Assembly (NCBI GenBank): GCA_022564995.1
Contig: JADFKK010000026.1
Span: 1-41,850 of the forward strand
Direction: 5' to 3'
DNA: 41,850 nt
From: Planctomycetota bacterium
Lineage (GTDB): Bacteria; Planctomycetota; Planctomycetia; Pirellulales; JADFKK01
Below are positions 24,309 to 34,298 of this stretch, piece after piece. A model generated the notes under the pieces. That model ran no database searches and had not been told where the DNA came from. It worked only from the letters and a program-made list of their open reading frames with translations. Made by a program: the position numbers and the translations under genes. Numbering within the stretch: position 1 is the first letter of the stretch; the number at the start of each line of letters is the position of its first letter.

Positions 24309-27300
24309 ATGATGACATCAAACGTGGCACAACGCGAAATCGAGCAAACACGGCTCACGCTGCGCCGCCGGATTGCGTCGCGCCCGGTGGGCCGGCGAAG
24401 CCTACGTCTCGAACCGCTTGAAGAGCGGCAACTTTTGGCCGTGATCTGGGACGGCGGCGGCGGCGATCTGTTCTGGAGCAACCCGCTGAACTGGACGGAA
24501 GATCGGCTGCCGGTTGACGGCGATGCCGTGGTGATCGGAAATCTGCAGGGCGACGATTTCGTGCAATTCGCCGACGTCGATGTGTCGATTCGCGAACTCA
24601 GCATCCAGCGACCGCTCGACGTGAGCAGCGGCTTCCTGTTGATCGAGGAGAACGCGCTGCTCGATGCCGAGCTGCGCGTCTCCGGCGGATTGCTGTTTAT
24701 TCAAGATTCCGTCGTGGTCGAGGGCACAGGTACGCTGCTGGTCGAGTCCGGCGGATTGCTGGCGCTCAGCAACGTGTCACTTGGCGTCGAATTGCAGAAC
24801 TTTGGCAGCCCTGGTGTTGGCAGTAACGAAGAGGCCGGAGTGTTGGTGTTGGGGATCGACACAACTTTTAGCGGCGGATTCCTTAACGGACCAGACGCTC
24901 TGCTTTCCATTCAAGGCGACGTCGGGTCGTCCGCGCTGCTGACGATCGAGGGCGGCTTCGTCAACGAAGGCTTTATCGATCTGGCCAGCGCGGGCTTCGG
25001 CCCGACGACGATCGCGCTGGTGGTCGACGGTGGCCCGCTGGTCAACCGCGGAACCATCACGACCTTTGGCGATCATGCCGACGATTTGCATTTGCTCATT
25101 TTCGATCTGGTCAACGAAGGATTCGTCGACGCGTTGGGCGACACGACGATCTCGGGCCAGGTCACCACGACGTTCGACTCCGAGATTTCGGTGATTGCCA
25201 CCGACACGGTTTTGCGGCCCGTTTTGACTTTCGACCGCGGCTTCACGAACGAAGGCGTGATCGTGTTGTTCGATGAAGCAACCGGCGAGGCGGCCGGCGA
25301 GGCCATGCCTACGCTTCGCGTCATCAAGGGATCGCTCAAGAACGCCGCCGACGGACAGATCATCTCGGACCTCGGCGACTCACTCGGCCCGCGACGGATC
25401 GAGGCGGATATCGAAAACGCCGGGCTGCTGTTGGTCGAGCAGAGCCTGAACGTCATCGGCAACATCGTCAACTCGGGCGAGATCGTTTCTTCCGCCACGT
25501 TGAATATCGACGGCAGCTTTCTGCAATCGCCCGCCGGGCGGTTGGAGATCGACTTGGGGGGCGTACGGCCGGGCGTCGATTTCGATCTGCTTACGGTTCG
25601 ACAGAAAGCGACGTTGGGCGGAACGCTGCATGTTTCGCTGCTCGACGGTTTTCAGCCGCAAGTGGGCGACACGTTCCAACTAATTCTCTCGGCGGAGCCC
25701 AGCGGACAATTCGCCAGCGTTAGCCTGCCCGACTTGGACCCTCCGGCGCAATTCGAATCAGCGGTCATCGCATCCGGCTATCGCCTCGCGGTCATTGCCG
25801 AGAAGGCGCCGCCGGTTGTGTCAATCGAGAGTGGGCAAGTGATCGAAGGCTCGGGCGGCGTCACTCCGCTGGAGTTTCTCGTGCGGCTATCCGAGCCGAG
25901 CAGTGCGGTGATTACCGTTGACTTTTCGACCGGCGACGCCACGGCGCTGGCGGGGTTTGATTACAAGGCGGCCCAAGGGACGATTAAAATCCCGGCTGGC
26001 GAAACGCTCGCGACCATCCGCATTGACGTGTTGGATGATCTGATCGATGAATTCGACGAGTCGTTTTCGGTCGATTTAAGCGGCGCCGTCGGAGCCCAGC
26101 TCGACCCGCTTCGCAGCAGCGCGGTCGGTACGATCATCGACGATGATACAGCGGTCGTATCGATCGAAGACACGTCGGTCGTCGAGGGTGACGGAGCGGC
26201 CGAATTCGATCTGTTGCTGAGCACGCCGCTCGATCGCCCGCTGACGATCAGCTATCGAACTAAAAGCGACACGGCAACGTCCGGCGAAGATTTCGAGGCG
26301 ATCATCGCCCAGATCGTTGTGCCAGCAGGTGAAACCACGGCGAAGATCTCCGTGGCGGTAATTGACGACGTGCTGGATGAATCGAACGAGACGTTTCTGC
26401 TCGAATTGACCGACGCGGGTGGCGCTCTTGTGGGCATCGACTCGGCGGTCGGCACGATCATCGACGACGATCAGGCGGCGCTGGTGATTGACGATGTGAC
26501 CGTTTTCGAGGGACACCAGGGCCTCACGACCGCTACGCTAACGGTCCGCCTGACGGCGCCGGTCGATCGCGAGGTGCGGGTTGATTTCGCGACGAATGAT
26601 GAGACGGCCGTGGCTGGTGAGGATTATCTACCGACCAGTGGAACGCTCGTCTTCGCACCGGGCGAGACCACCGCGTCGATCGTGGTTTCTGTGATCGGCG
26701 ACCGCGACGAAGAAACGCGGCGGCGCACGCTGACGGTTGATCTGAGTAATCCGATCGGTGTCGAACTTGGCCGCCCGCGCGGCCTGGTCAATATCATCGA
26801 CGACGACGTTGAGGTGGACGAAGACGCACCGCCGCGGGTGATCGACTTCTCGGGTCTGGCGGATTTGCTGCCGATTACCGGCCTGCGAGTTACCGACAAC
26901 ACGAACTCCGCTTTGCTATCGACCAACATCGACAACGCCGCCAAGACGGCGAAGTTGGTTTTTGCGCCCAACGCGTTCGGTCAGGCCGACGTAACCTTCG
27001 ATCTGCTCGCCGGAGAGCAGGTGCTCACGTCCGCGGGGCTGTCCGTGACGGTCGCGCCGGTCAATGATGCCCCCACGGCCGCGGCAATCGATGACGTCTT
27101 CGCCGGCAGTGGGATATCGCAAGTCACGATCGATTTGGCCGATATCTTCGATGACATTGAGGACGAGACGGCAACGCTGATGCTGACGACCTCGGCCGAG
27201 AGCGGCGACCCGCTGTTTTCCGCGGTCGATCTCGATTCGGCGGCCGGCAAGCTGACGCTGATTTTCGCCGACGCGGCGGGAAGACAAACCGTTTCGGTCA

Positions 27301-30104
27301 CGGCGACCGATAGCCAGGGCGCAAGTGTCAGCAGCGATTTCGTGGTCACCGTCGACCGTGCAGCCCCGCTGATCGAGCACTTCGCCTTATCGGCGGCCGA
27401 CGACAGCCGGCGCGGCGCGCCGGGCGACAACACGACGTTCAACCCGCTGCCGTCGCTGGTGGTCGAGTTGAGCGATGCGTTCCCCGGCGGCGAAGACAAG
27501 ACGCTGAGCGTCGTGCTCGATATCGACGTCGGCGGCCCGCACGAGCGCCGCGTAACGACCACGGTCGACGTTCAGAGCGACGTGACCACGGCGATGGTGT
27601 TTCCTCTCAAGCGGCCTTTGGACGAGGGACCGACCATTTTCAATCTGCGCGTGATCGATGCGGCCGGTAACTCGACCGCAGACCGCCTCACGGTTCACGT
27701 CGATCGCCGGCCGCCGGTCGTCGTCGATCGTAGCGTTCGAACTTTGTTCGATGACACCGGTGTGCCGCGGGGTCTTGAGTTTACGATCTTTTTCAGCGAG
27801 GAACTGTACGTCGCCGGTTCCGATAACAGTTCGACCTCAGTCGGGGCGATCAACGACAGGCAGAATCTGCGGCTCACCGGCGCAGACGGAACCGAGCATG
27901 AAATCACATCGATTGAGTATCGCATGGGAACCGGGATGGTTGGCGGAGAGATCACGCCGCCGCAGGCCGTGATCACGATCGATCCGCCCGGCGGATTGCC
28001 CGACGGCGATTACGAGTTGGCGCTGATCGGCTCGCGCATCACCGATCGGGCCGGAAACTTCTTCGGCGGGTCAGACCCGCGGATTGGATTCCAATTCTTC
28101 GCCGCGCCGCCGATCGTGGAGAACGTCCGCGCCCTGCCGCCGATCGGAGCGGCAGCCTCGCGCGGCGTGTTGGTCGAACTGGGCGCGGCCGATTTGAACG
28201 AAACCGAGGCGGCCAACACGGCAAATTACGTGCTGGAACGGTTAGACGACGCCGGGCAGCCGACCGAGACGGTGCCGCTGACGACGGCCAATTACAATTC
28301 GCTGGCCGACCGGATCATTCTTTGGGGCGAGGTCGGGCTGCCGGCCGGCACGTACCGGCTGACGATCCTCACCGAGCCGGACGCGGCGTTTGCCGGCTCA
28401 ACAGGAGTGACGGGCGTGACGGGTCTCGCGCTCGACGGAGACCGCGACGGCCGGCCGGGAGGACGGCTGGTGGCCACGTTCACGGTCGAAGCGGCCAGCG
28501 GATCGCTTGAGCTTGACCGCACGGCGGTCGAGGGAAACCTGCAAGCTCTCGATATGGAATTGAAGCGGATACTTCAGCAGGGCGAACAGTCGGAAGCCGC
28601 CCTTGCATCAGACACTTTTCAAAAGACACTGCTGGACGAAATCGATTTGGTTCTGCGCGAACTGGAGGGGGCCGATTCGCAGACCATCGCCGAGGCGGTC
28701 AATGCTCGCATCGAAGCGGCCTTTGCCGCGGCCCGCGACGCTGAGTATTTGCTGCGCGACTTCGCGGCGGGCGAGTTTATTATCGTCTGGGGACACGACG
28801 TGTTGCTGTCGCTGGAAAACTCGGCGGGCACGACGCTTTTCCAGACTCCGCCTGATCCACCCGACGGCCTGTCGCTGGCCGTGGTTCCGGTCCGCCTGGC
28901 TGGCGCGTTGTTCAGCAACGAACTGCTCACGCGGCTCGACGGTGTCGACGCACGACCCGACTTGACTTACACGCTGGAGTTAACCGGGCTAGCGGATATG
29001 AATCAGGCCGGCGTCGTTTATTTCGGCTCGGCAGGCGAGGCCGCGCAGATCGCCCGCAGCGACGCTCCGGCCGCGGGCGAACGTCACGAATTGGATCTCT
29101 CCGACAGGCTCGACGGGCTCGACCCACGGCTGCCGGAAATCACTCAGACCGTCGTCGACAACGTGCGGGCCATCGTCGGCGGGGCGCTCGATAGTTTCCT
29201 GATCTTGTGGCTCGACCCGGTCGATTTTGTCTTGGCCGACAGTCAGGGAGTGACCAGCGAACACACCGGCAATACGAACGTCGACCAAGCGCCCGGGGCG
29301 ATTCACGTTGCTAACGACTTCTCGGAGTTGTTGATTATTCCCAACGCCCCGGCCGACGTGTACACGCTGGAATTGGTCGGCGTCGGCGGCGAATTCCGCG
29401 GCGAGGCAATCTTCGTCGAGGGCAATAGCTTCCGTAGCGTGCCGCTGCAAGGGCTGCTGGGCAGCAGCGACCGGCTGGTGGCGCAGATTGATTTCCGCAG
29501 TGACACCCCGACGCAATTTTTCACCCCGCCGATCTTCGACGTTGCCGTGCAGAATGCCGTCGGCGGAGGTGTCTTTTCGGTAGCCGATCCGACAGGAGAT
29601 GCAACACAGGCAACCATCTCGAGCGACGCTTCGAGCACGACATCGACGACCGGAATCGCCGCCGACGTTCGCGGCGGCAGAACTCGTGAAGATGGGGGCG
29701 ATAACTGGATCGAATGGCTATTTAAGAAGCTGCGTCGCGCCATCGATGAGGTCGACGAAGAGCCCGGCGAGGAGGACGAGAAGCCCGCCGCCAAAGAGGA
29801 AGACGAAGAGGATGAGGAAGAAGAAGATCGCGAATCGGCCGACCCGTTGGGCCGTGTGAATGACGACACGCAGCAGCACGCCCAATCGGTCCGATCAACG
29901 CCCTCGGAGGTTGCCGATGATGAGCCTGTCGGCGAGAATGCCGAGACCGACGCCAGCGAACCCATTAACCGCGCCGTCGCAACCGACGCGGCCCTAGAAG
30001 AGATGGAAGCTTCGACCGGCGCGCTGTTGGCGATTGGGCTGGTGCGAGAAGTGGCGAGCAAACGTATGGCTCGTTCGGAAAAAATGTTCCTTTGCCCTAA
30101 ATAG
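24309..30104 (+). CDS. Large exported Calx-beta repeat protein with LEPR-XLL start
   Basis: I choose ATG 24309, with AAGGG about 10 bases upstream, giving 1931 residues. An in-frame TTG at 24270 is the alternative. The LEPR-XLL motif LEPLEERQLLAV lies near residue 35. A repetitive beta-rich region (DGGGGDLFWSNPLNW onward, to about 480) resembles passenger-type beta-helices. Three Calx-beta domains follow (about 500-855), each with a D(F/Y)xxxxGT-like segment, GETxAxIxVxVxxD and a final GTIIDDD-type motif. Ig-like domains fill 870-1450. The C-terminal third has no recognised family and ends in an acidic Glu/Asp-rich tract and a weakly hydrophobic AALEEMEASTGALLAIGLV. Unlike its neighbours it carries no dockerin, PEP-CTERM or RRLQA tail. 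The expected role is calcium-dependent adhesion or structure at the cell surface. Confidence 0.85.
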   Translation: MMTSNVAQREIEQTRLTLRRRIASRPVGRRSLRLEPLEERQLLAVIWDGGGGDLFWSNPLNWTEDRLPVDGDAVVIGNLQGDDFVQFADVDVSIRELSIQRPLDVSSGFLLIEENALLDAELRVSGGLLFIQDSVVVEGTGTLLVESGGLLALSNVSLGVELQNFGSPGVGSNEEAGVLVLGIDTTFSGGFLNGPDALLSIQGDVGSSALLTIEGGFVNEGFIDLASAGFGPTTIALVVDGGPLVNRGTITTFGDHADDLHLLIFDLVNEGFVDALGDTTISGQVTTTFDSEISVIATDTVLRPVLTFDRGFTNEGVIVLFDEATGEAAGEAMPTLRVIKGSLKNAADGQIISDLGDSLGPRRIEADIENAGLLLVEQSLNVIGNIVNSGEIVSSATLNIDGSFLQSPAGRLEIDLGGVRPGVDFDLLTVRQKATLGGTLHVSLLDGFQPQVGDTFQLILSAEPSGQFASVSLPDLDPPAQFESAVIASGYRLAVIAEKAPPVVSIESGQVIEGSGGVTPLEFLVRLSEPSSAVITVDFSTGDATALAGFDYKAAQGTIKIPAGETLATIRIDVLDDLIDEFDESFSVDLSGAVGAQLDPLRSSAVGTIIDDDTAVVSIEDTSVVEGDGAAEFDLLLSTPLDRPLTISYRTKSDTATSGEDFEAIIAQIVVPAGETTAKISVAVIDDVLDESNETFLLELTDAGGALVGIDSAVGTIIDDDQAALVIDDVTVFEGHQGLTTATLTVRLTAPVDREVRVDFATNDETAVAGEDYLPTSGTLVFAPGETTASIVVSVIGDRDEETRRRTLTVDLSNPIGVELGRPRGLVNIIDDDVEVDEDAPPRVIDFSGLADLLPITGLRVTDNTNSALLSTNIDNAAKTAKLVFAPNAFGQADVTFDLLAGEQVLTSAGLSVTVAPVNDAPTAAAIDDVFAGSGISQVTIDLADIFDDIEDETATLMLTTSAESGDPLFSAVDLDSAAGKLTLIFADAAGRQTVSVTATDSQGASVSSDFVVTVDRAAPLIEHFALSAADDSRRGAPGDNTTFNPLPSLVVELSDAFPGGEDKTLSVVLDIDVGGPHERRVTTTVDVQSDVTTAMVFPLKRPLDEGPTIFNLRVIDAAGNSTADRLTVHVDRRPPVVVDRSVRTLFDDTGVPRGLEFTIFFSEELYVAGSDNSSTSVGAINDRQNLRLTGADGTEHEITSIEYRMGTGMVGGEITPPQAVITIDPPGGLPDGDYELALIGSRITDRAGNFFGGSDPRIGFQFFAAPPIVENVRALPPIGAAASRGVLVELGAADLNETEAANTANYVLERLDDAGQPTETVPLTTANYNSLADRIILWGEVGLPAGTYRLTILTEPDAAFAGSTGVTGVTGLALDGDRDGRPGGRLVATFTVEAASGSLELDRTAVEGNLQALDMELKRILQQGEQSEAALASDTFQKTLLDEIDLVLRELEGADSQTIAEAVNARIEAAFAAARDAEYLLRDFAAGEFIIVWGHDVLLSLENSAGTTLFQTPPDPPDGLSLAVVPVRLAGALFSNELLTRLDGVDARPDLTYTLELTGLADMNQAGVVYFGSAGEAAQIARSDAPAAGERHELDLSDRLDGLDPRLPEITQTVVDNVRAIVGGALDSFLILWLDPVDFVLADSQGVTSEHTGNTNVDQAPGAIHVANDFSELLIIPNAPADVYTLELVGVGGEFRGEAIFVEGNSFRSVPLQGLLGSSDRLVAQIDFRSDTPTQFFTPPIFDVAVQNAVGGGVFSVADPTGDATQATISSDASSTTSTTGIAADVRGGRTREDGGDNWIEWLFKKLRRAIDEVDEEPGEEDEKPAAKEEDEEDEEEEDRESADPLGRVNDDTQQHAQSVRSTPSEVADDEPVGENAETDASEPINRAVATDAALEEMEASTGALLAIGLVREVASKRMARSEKMFLCPK

Positions 30105-30164
30105 ACATGAGCCCGAAGCGTGAGTTTTGAAGTCGCGCAAATCAGCCGCGGAGCGGCGACATCA

Positions 30165-30320
30165 AATAGCCTGGGGCGCGAGCCCCAGGAAATTGTGTTC
30201 GAACTAATTTCTGAAAGCCCCGGAGGGGCGACATCGGATGACGGCGCACGGTGTGTCGCCCCTCCGGGGCTTTCCGCTTGAGAATCAACAATATCCCTGG
30301 GGCTCACGCCCCAGGCTATT
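30165..30320. repeat. Nested inverted repeats between the Calx-beta gene and the kinase gene
   Basis: Outer arms 30165-30190 and 30295-30320 match at 24 of 26 positions, and each is itself a palindrome (CCTGGGGCGCGAGCCCCAGG in the left arm). Inner arms 30213-30233 and 30254-30274 are perfect 21-base reverse complements containing AGCCCCGGAGGGGCGACA. The arrangement could fold into a cruciform or a strong RNA hairpin. It might end transcription of the upstream gene. Confidence 0.85.
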
Positions 30321-30387
30321 CGATGCCGTCCCTCCGGGACTAAAAGGTGCGCACTTCTAATCGCCTCGATCAACACGCCCAAAAATC

Positions 30388-33300
30388 ATGGAACAACCGC
30401 GCGACGTTGCCGTTTTGACCAAGGCGCTCAGCCAACGGCTGATCTCGTTCGATCAGTATAGCCTGATGCTGCGGGAGTTGTCGGAAGACCCACAAATCTC
30501 CGTGCATTCGCTGCTGCTCTCTCGCGGCAAGCTGTCGGAGGATCAGCTTGGCTCGCTGATTGAAGAAACCGCCGGTATGCGCATGGCGGTGACGCAGGAG
30601 GCCACCGCAGAAGATGACATAGGCGAAGGTGCGACGGAAGATACAGCCGATACGATCGAGGCCCCGGCAACGGCCCGCCGCTCGGCAACGCTCCGCTCGG
30701 CCGGCGCGACGACGCCATCGCAAGTGGCGCTGGGCGGATTGGCCACGCCCGATGCCGATTGGTCGAAGTTGATGCAAGTCGACAGCGAGCTGCGTTATCA
30801 GCTCAAGGCCGAAATCGCCCGCGGCGGGCTGGGGCGCATTTTGCAGGCCCGCGATCAACACCTGGGCCGCGACGTGGCGATTAAGGAGATGCTGCCCCAG
30901 CGAACACCATCGGCCAAACGGCTGCACCGGTTCCTGCTCGAAGCGCAAGTCACCGGCCAACTGGAACACCCCAGCATCGTGCCGATTTACGCCCTGGGAG
31001 TGAACCCCTCGGGCCAGCCGTTTTATTCGATGAAGCTGATCGGAGGGCGCACGCTGGCGGAGGTGATTAAGGAGTATCACGCACTGGAACCAAGGTCGGC
31101 CCGGGCGACAGAGATGCTGCACGAATTGCTCAGCGCGATGGTCGACATGTGTAACGCGATTGCCTTCGCCCACGATCGGGGCGTGCTGCATCGCGACATC
31201 AAACCACAGAACGTGATGATCGGCGATTTCGGCGAAACGCTCGTGGTCGATTGGGGGCTGGCCAAGCTATACCGCGAAAGCGAGACCAAGCAGCGTCACG
31301 ACGAGGCGTCGGAGGATTTACGGAAAACGACGCAACTGTGGCAGCAACCGGCCGCCGAAAACGGAAACGACGAAGCGGACTTCGATGACAGCGAGACCAA
31401 TGACGACGACCGGCATCAGACGGCTGCCGGGACGGTCATCGGAACGATTCCGTATATGTCGCCGGAGCAAGCCGCCGGAGCGGTCGAGACCCTCGACGCG
31501 CGCTGCGACATCTTCTCGCTCGGCGCGACGCTGTACGAAGTGCTCACCGGTCAGTTTGCGTATCAGGGACAGAAGAGCCAATTGCTGGAGCAGGCCCGGC
31601 TGTGCCGATTCGCGCCGCCGAGGAAAATTAAGCCGGAAATTCCCGCGGCGTTGGAAGCCGTTTGTCTGAAGGCGATGGCCGCCGAGCCGGACGATCGTTA
31701 TCAGACGGCGAAAGAGTTGGGCGAGGAGATCAGCCGCTGGCAGTCGGGCCGGCCGGTCGATGCGTATCCCGAGCCGTGGCTCGATCGGGCCGAACGCTTT
31801 GTGCGCGAGCATCGCACGGCCTGTCTTTCCGCGGCGGCGGCCTTGTTGGCGTTGGTGCTGGTTGGCGGTGCGTGGCGATTGCATTCGTGGCAACGCATCG
31901 AATCGGTCGCTGCCGGGGCACGCGTTCTCGTTAGCGAAGGACAGCAGGCATTCAACGACGGCAATTTCGACGCTGCCGCCGAAAAATTCACCGAGGCGAA
32001 AGGACAGGCATCGGCCGAACCGTCGCTGGCGGATTTGCAGGCGGAGATTCAGACACGGATCGACGAGGCCCGGCAGCGTCTCGAAAAAACACGCGCCGCG
32101 GCCCTCGCGCGAGCGAAACTAAGGAACTTCGACCGGCTGCACGACGATGCGCTTTTTTACGGCATGCTGCTTGTGGGTTACGACGTTCGAAAGAGTATCG
32201 AGCGGGCGGAACAATCCGCAACCGACGCGCTCGCGCTGTTCGCGGTCCGCGCCGACTCCGACCGTCGGCCGCAATTGAGTGATTCGTTGTACAGCGAGGA
32301 GGAGCAGCGAAGAGTCATCAGGGCCTGCCGGCGGCTGCGCATGGTGTTGGCCGACGCAGCCGCGCAACCGCTCGACGCGGCGTCTGAAGAGGCTCGGCAC
32401 GCAGCGGCCCTTCGCGCGCTGACGATCTTGGATCGAGTGGACGTTGATGTCGCCGGTGATGTCAATCGTGGCGTCGACGGGGATGATCGACCGCTCAAGG
32501 CGCTGCACTTGCGGCGAGCCCTCTACTTGAAACAAGCGGGCGATACGGCTGCCGCGTGGATCGAGCGGCAACGTGCCGAGACGATTCAGCCGGCTGACGC
32601 CTACGATTTTTTTATGGTCGGCGACTTTCATTATCGCAACCAGGATTACACCCTGGCGATCCGACAGTTTCAGCAGGCGCTGCGCAAATCGCCGGAACAT
32701 TTTTGGGCGCAGTATTACCTTGGCGTCTGTCATCTGCGTCTGGAGCATTGGTCCGAGGCCATCGCCAGCTTCAACGCTTCGGTTCGACCGGGCGATCAGT
32801 TCGTCTACGTTTACATGCTGCGCGGGTTGGCCTACGGAGAAATGGGTGACCTCGAATCCGCCGAGGCCGATTTCGCCCAGGCGGCCCGGATCGATCCCAA
32901 CGAGTATGGGCTGTACATCAATCGGGGCATCGTGCGGCTGCGACATCGTCAAATGAAAAAGGCCGCAGACGATTTTCGGATCGCCATCGACCAAGACGAT
33001 CAGCAGCCGGCCGGTTATCTGAATCTTGCCGAAGCCTTGCGATTGCAGGGCAAGCTGTCCGATGCTCTTGTCGAGCTGGAACATTGCATCGAAGTCGCGC
33101 CGACGTATGCCCGGGCTTTTCACGCTAAGGCAATCATCCACGTTCAACAAAACAAGCTCGACGAATCGCTCGACGACTTAGACGACGCGATTCGCTGGGC
33201 TCCTTCCGGCAGCATGTTGGCGGCTCAGGTCCATGCGGATCGGGGAAAAGTGCTGCACCGCCAGAAACACTACGAACAGGCGCTCGACGAATATGATTTG

Positions 33301-34176
33301 GCGATTGAGGATCGCCCCGATTACCATCTGGCGTTGGTTCTCAAAGGCATCGACCTGATGGACATGGCCAAGCGACACGCCACGCAACAAAGAACGGAAG
33401 AGGCACAAAGGGATCGCCGCGCGGCCATTGAATGCTTCGATCGATTCTTGGAGCAAAGCCCGATCGTCAACCAGGCATATCAAGCCGCGGGCGCGAACAG
33501 TGTCCATACCGAGACCGACGCCGGGCAGGTGCTTCCGGAGACCATCTCCCCGACGCGGCTGCTGGCGATTGTCTATCGCGAGCGCGGCATGGCCCGTAAT
33601 CTCGTGGGCGACGTGTCGCCGGCGATGGAGGATTTCGGCCGCGCGATGGAGTTGCTGTCGATTGCCAAGAGTCCGCCCACGGCCTTCGAGCGAGCCCGCT
33701 ATCGCAGTCTTCGCATGCGTCGCGGTTGGGCCTACCTGCTGCGCGCCCGGCAGTTGGCATTGGCCGATTTTGAAGCCGCCATTAAGGAAGATCCCAACGA
33801 CGCCGAGCCGTATACGGGCCGCGGCTACGTGTTGGTTAAGCTGGGCGATTATCAAAAAGCCACCCGAGACGCCGATAAGGCCGTCTCGCTCAAATTCAAG
33901 AACCCGGGTGTTTATTTCAATGCCGCGGGCATCTACGCCCAGGCAATTCCTCTGGTGTTGGACGACAAAACGGCCGACGACCGTGAGCAATTGGCCAAGA
34001 CCTACCGCGCGCGTGCCATCCGGCTCTTGCGGAGTTGTCTGGTGATGTCGCCGCAGAAGCGAAGATTCTATCTGCAACAAATCGGGCAGGACGACGCCCT
34101 CGGTCCAATCCGCTCCGACCCGGCGTTGGGTCGCCTGATTGACGAATTCACCAAGCAAGCATCGTTCGAGAAATAA
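30388..34176 (+). CDS. Membrane-anchored Ser/Thr protein kinase with TPR domain
   Basis: The protein has 1262 residues. An N-terminal region (1-140) contains no recognised domain. The kinase domain follows, with glycine loop EIARGGLGRILQARD, Lys166 in VAIKEM, catalytic loop HRDIKPQN (about 267-274), DWG at 288-290 in place of DFG, and APE-region GTIPYMSPEQA. About 50 acidic residues are inserted between DWG and the activation-loop end. A single membrane helix lies at about 477-496, so the kinase is cytoplasmic and the rest probably periplasmic. From about 740 onward TPR repeats are evident (AIRQFQQALRKSPEHFWAQY, AEADFAQAARIDPNEYGLYI, ALDEYDLAIEDRPDYHLAL). The architecture is common in planctomycetes. 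It likely senses or binds partners through the TPRs. Its genetic partner is not obvious here. Confidence 0.92.
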   Translation: MEQPRDVAVLTKALSQRLISFDQYSLMLRELSEDPQISVHSLLLSRGKLSEDQLGSLIEETAGMRMAVTQEATAEDDIGEGATEDTADTIEAPATARRSATLRSAGATTPSQVALGGLATPDADWSKLMQVDSELRYQLKAEIARGGLGRILQARDQHLGRDVAIKEMLPQRTPSAKRLHRFLLEAQVTGQLEHPSIVPIYALGVNPSGQPFYSMKLIGGRTLAEVIKEYHALEPRSARATEMLHELLSAMVDMCNAIAFAHDRGVLHRDIKPQNVMIGDFGETLVVDWGLAKLYRESETKQRHDEASEDLRKTTQLWQQPAAENGNDEADFDDSETNDDDRHQTAAGTVIGTIPYMSPEQAAGAVETLDARCDIFSLGATLYEVLTGQFAYQGQKSQLLEQARLCRFAPPRKIKPEIPAALEAVCLKAMAAEPDDRYQTAKELGEEISRWQSGRPVDAYPEPWLDRAERFVREHRTACLSAAAALLALVLVGGAWRLHSWQRIESVAAGARVLVSEGQQAFNDGNFDAAAEKFTEAKGQASAEPSLADLQAEIQTRIDEARQRLEKTRAAALARAKLRNFDRLHDDALFYGMLLVGYDVRKSIERAEQSATDALALFAVRADSDRRPQLSDSLYSEEEQRRVIRACRRLRMVLADAAAQPLDAASEEARHAAALRALTILDRVDVDVAGDVNRGVDGDDRPLKALHLRRALYLKQAGDTAAAWIERQRAETIQPADAYDFFMVGDFHYRNQDYTLAIRQFQQALRKSPEHFWAQYYLGVCHLRLEHWSEAIASFNASVRPGDQFVYVYMLRGLAYGEMGDLESAEADFAQAARIDPNEYGLYINRGIVRLRHRQMKKAADDFRIAIDQDDQQPAGYLNLAEALRLQGKLSDALVELEHCIEVAPTYARAFHAKAIIHVQQNKLDESLDDLDDAIRWAPSGSMLAAQVHADRGKVLHRQKHYEQALDEYDLAIEDRPDYHLALVLKGIDLMDMAKRHATQQRTEEAQRDRRAAIECFDRFLEQSPIVNQAYQAAGANSVHTETDAGQVLPETISPTRLLAIVYRERGMARNLVGDVSPAMEDFGRAMELLSIAKSPPTAFERARYRSLRMRRGWAYLLRARQLALADFEAAIKEDPNDAEPYTGRGYVLVKLGDYQKATRDADKAVSLKFKNPGVYFNAAGIYAQAIPLVLDDKTADDREQLAKTYRARAIRLLRSCLVMSPQKRRFYLQQIGQDDALGPIRSDPALGRLIDEFTKQASFEK

Positions 34177-34273
34177 GCGTCTCACGAAACGACACTCGGC
34201 GAGCGGAGGCCGTTCGGCCGCCGGTAATTCCTCGCGGGGCGTCAAGCTCTTCGCGTGTGGTCGTATCACCCCC

Positions 34274-34298
34274 GAGGCTGCCGCGTAGCGGCAGCCTC
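34274..34298. repeat. GC-rich hairpin GAGGCTGCCGC-GTA-GCGGCAGCCTC
   Basis: An 11-bp perfect stem with a three-base loop lies about 100 bases after the kinase gene. It overlaps the left end of the AT-rich element by three bases. It may act as a terminator or be another dispersed palindrome; no T-run follows. Confidence 0.65.
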
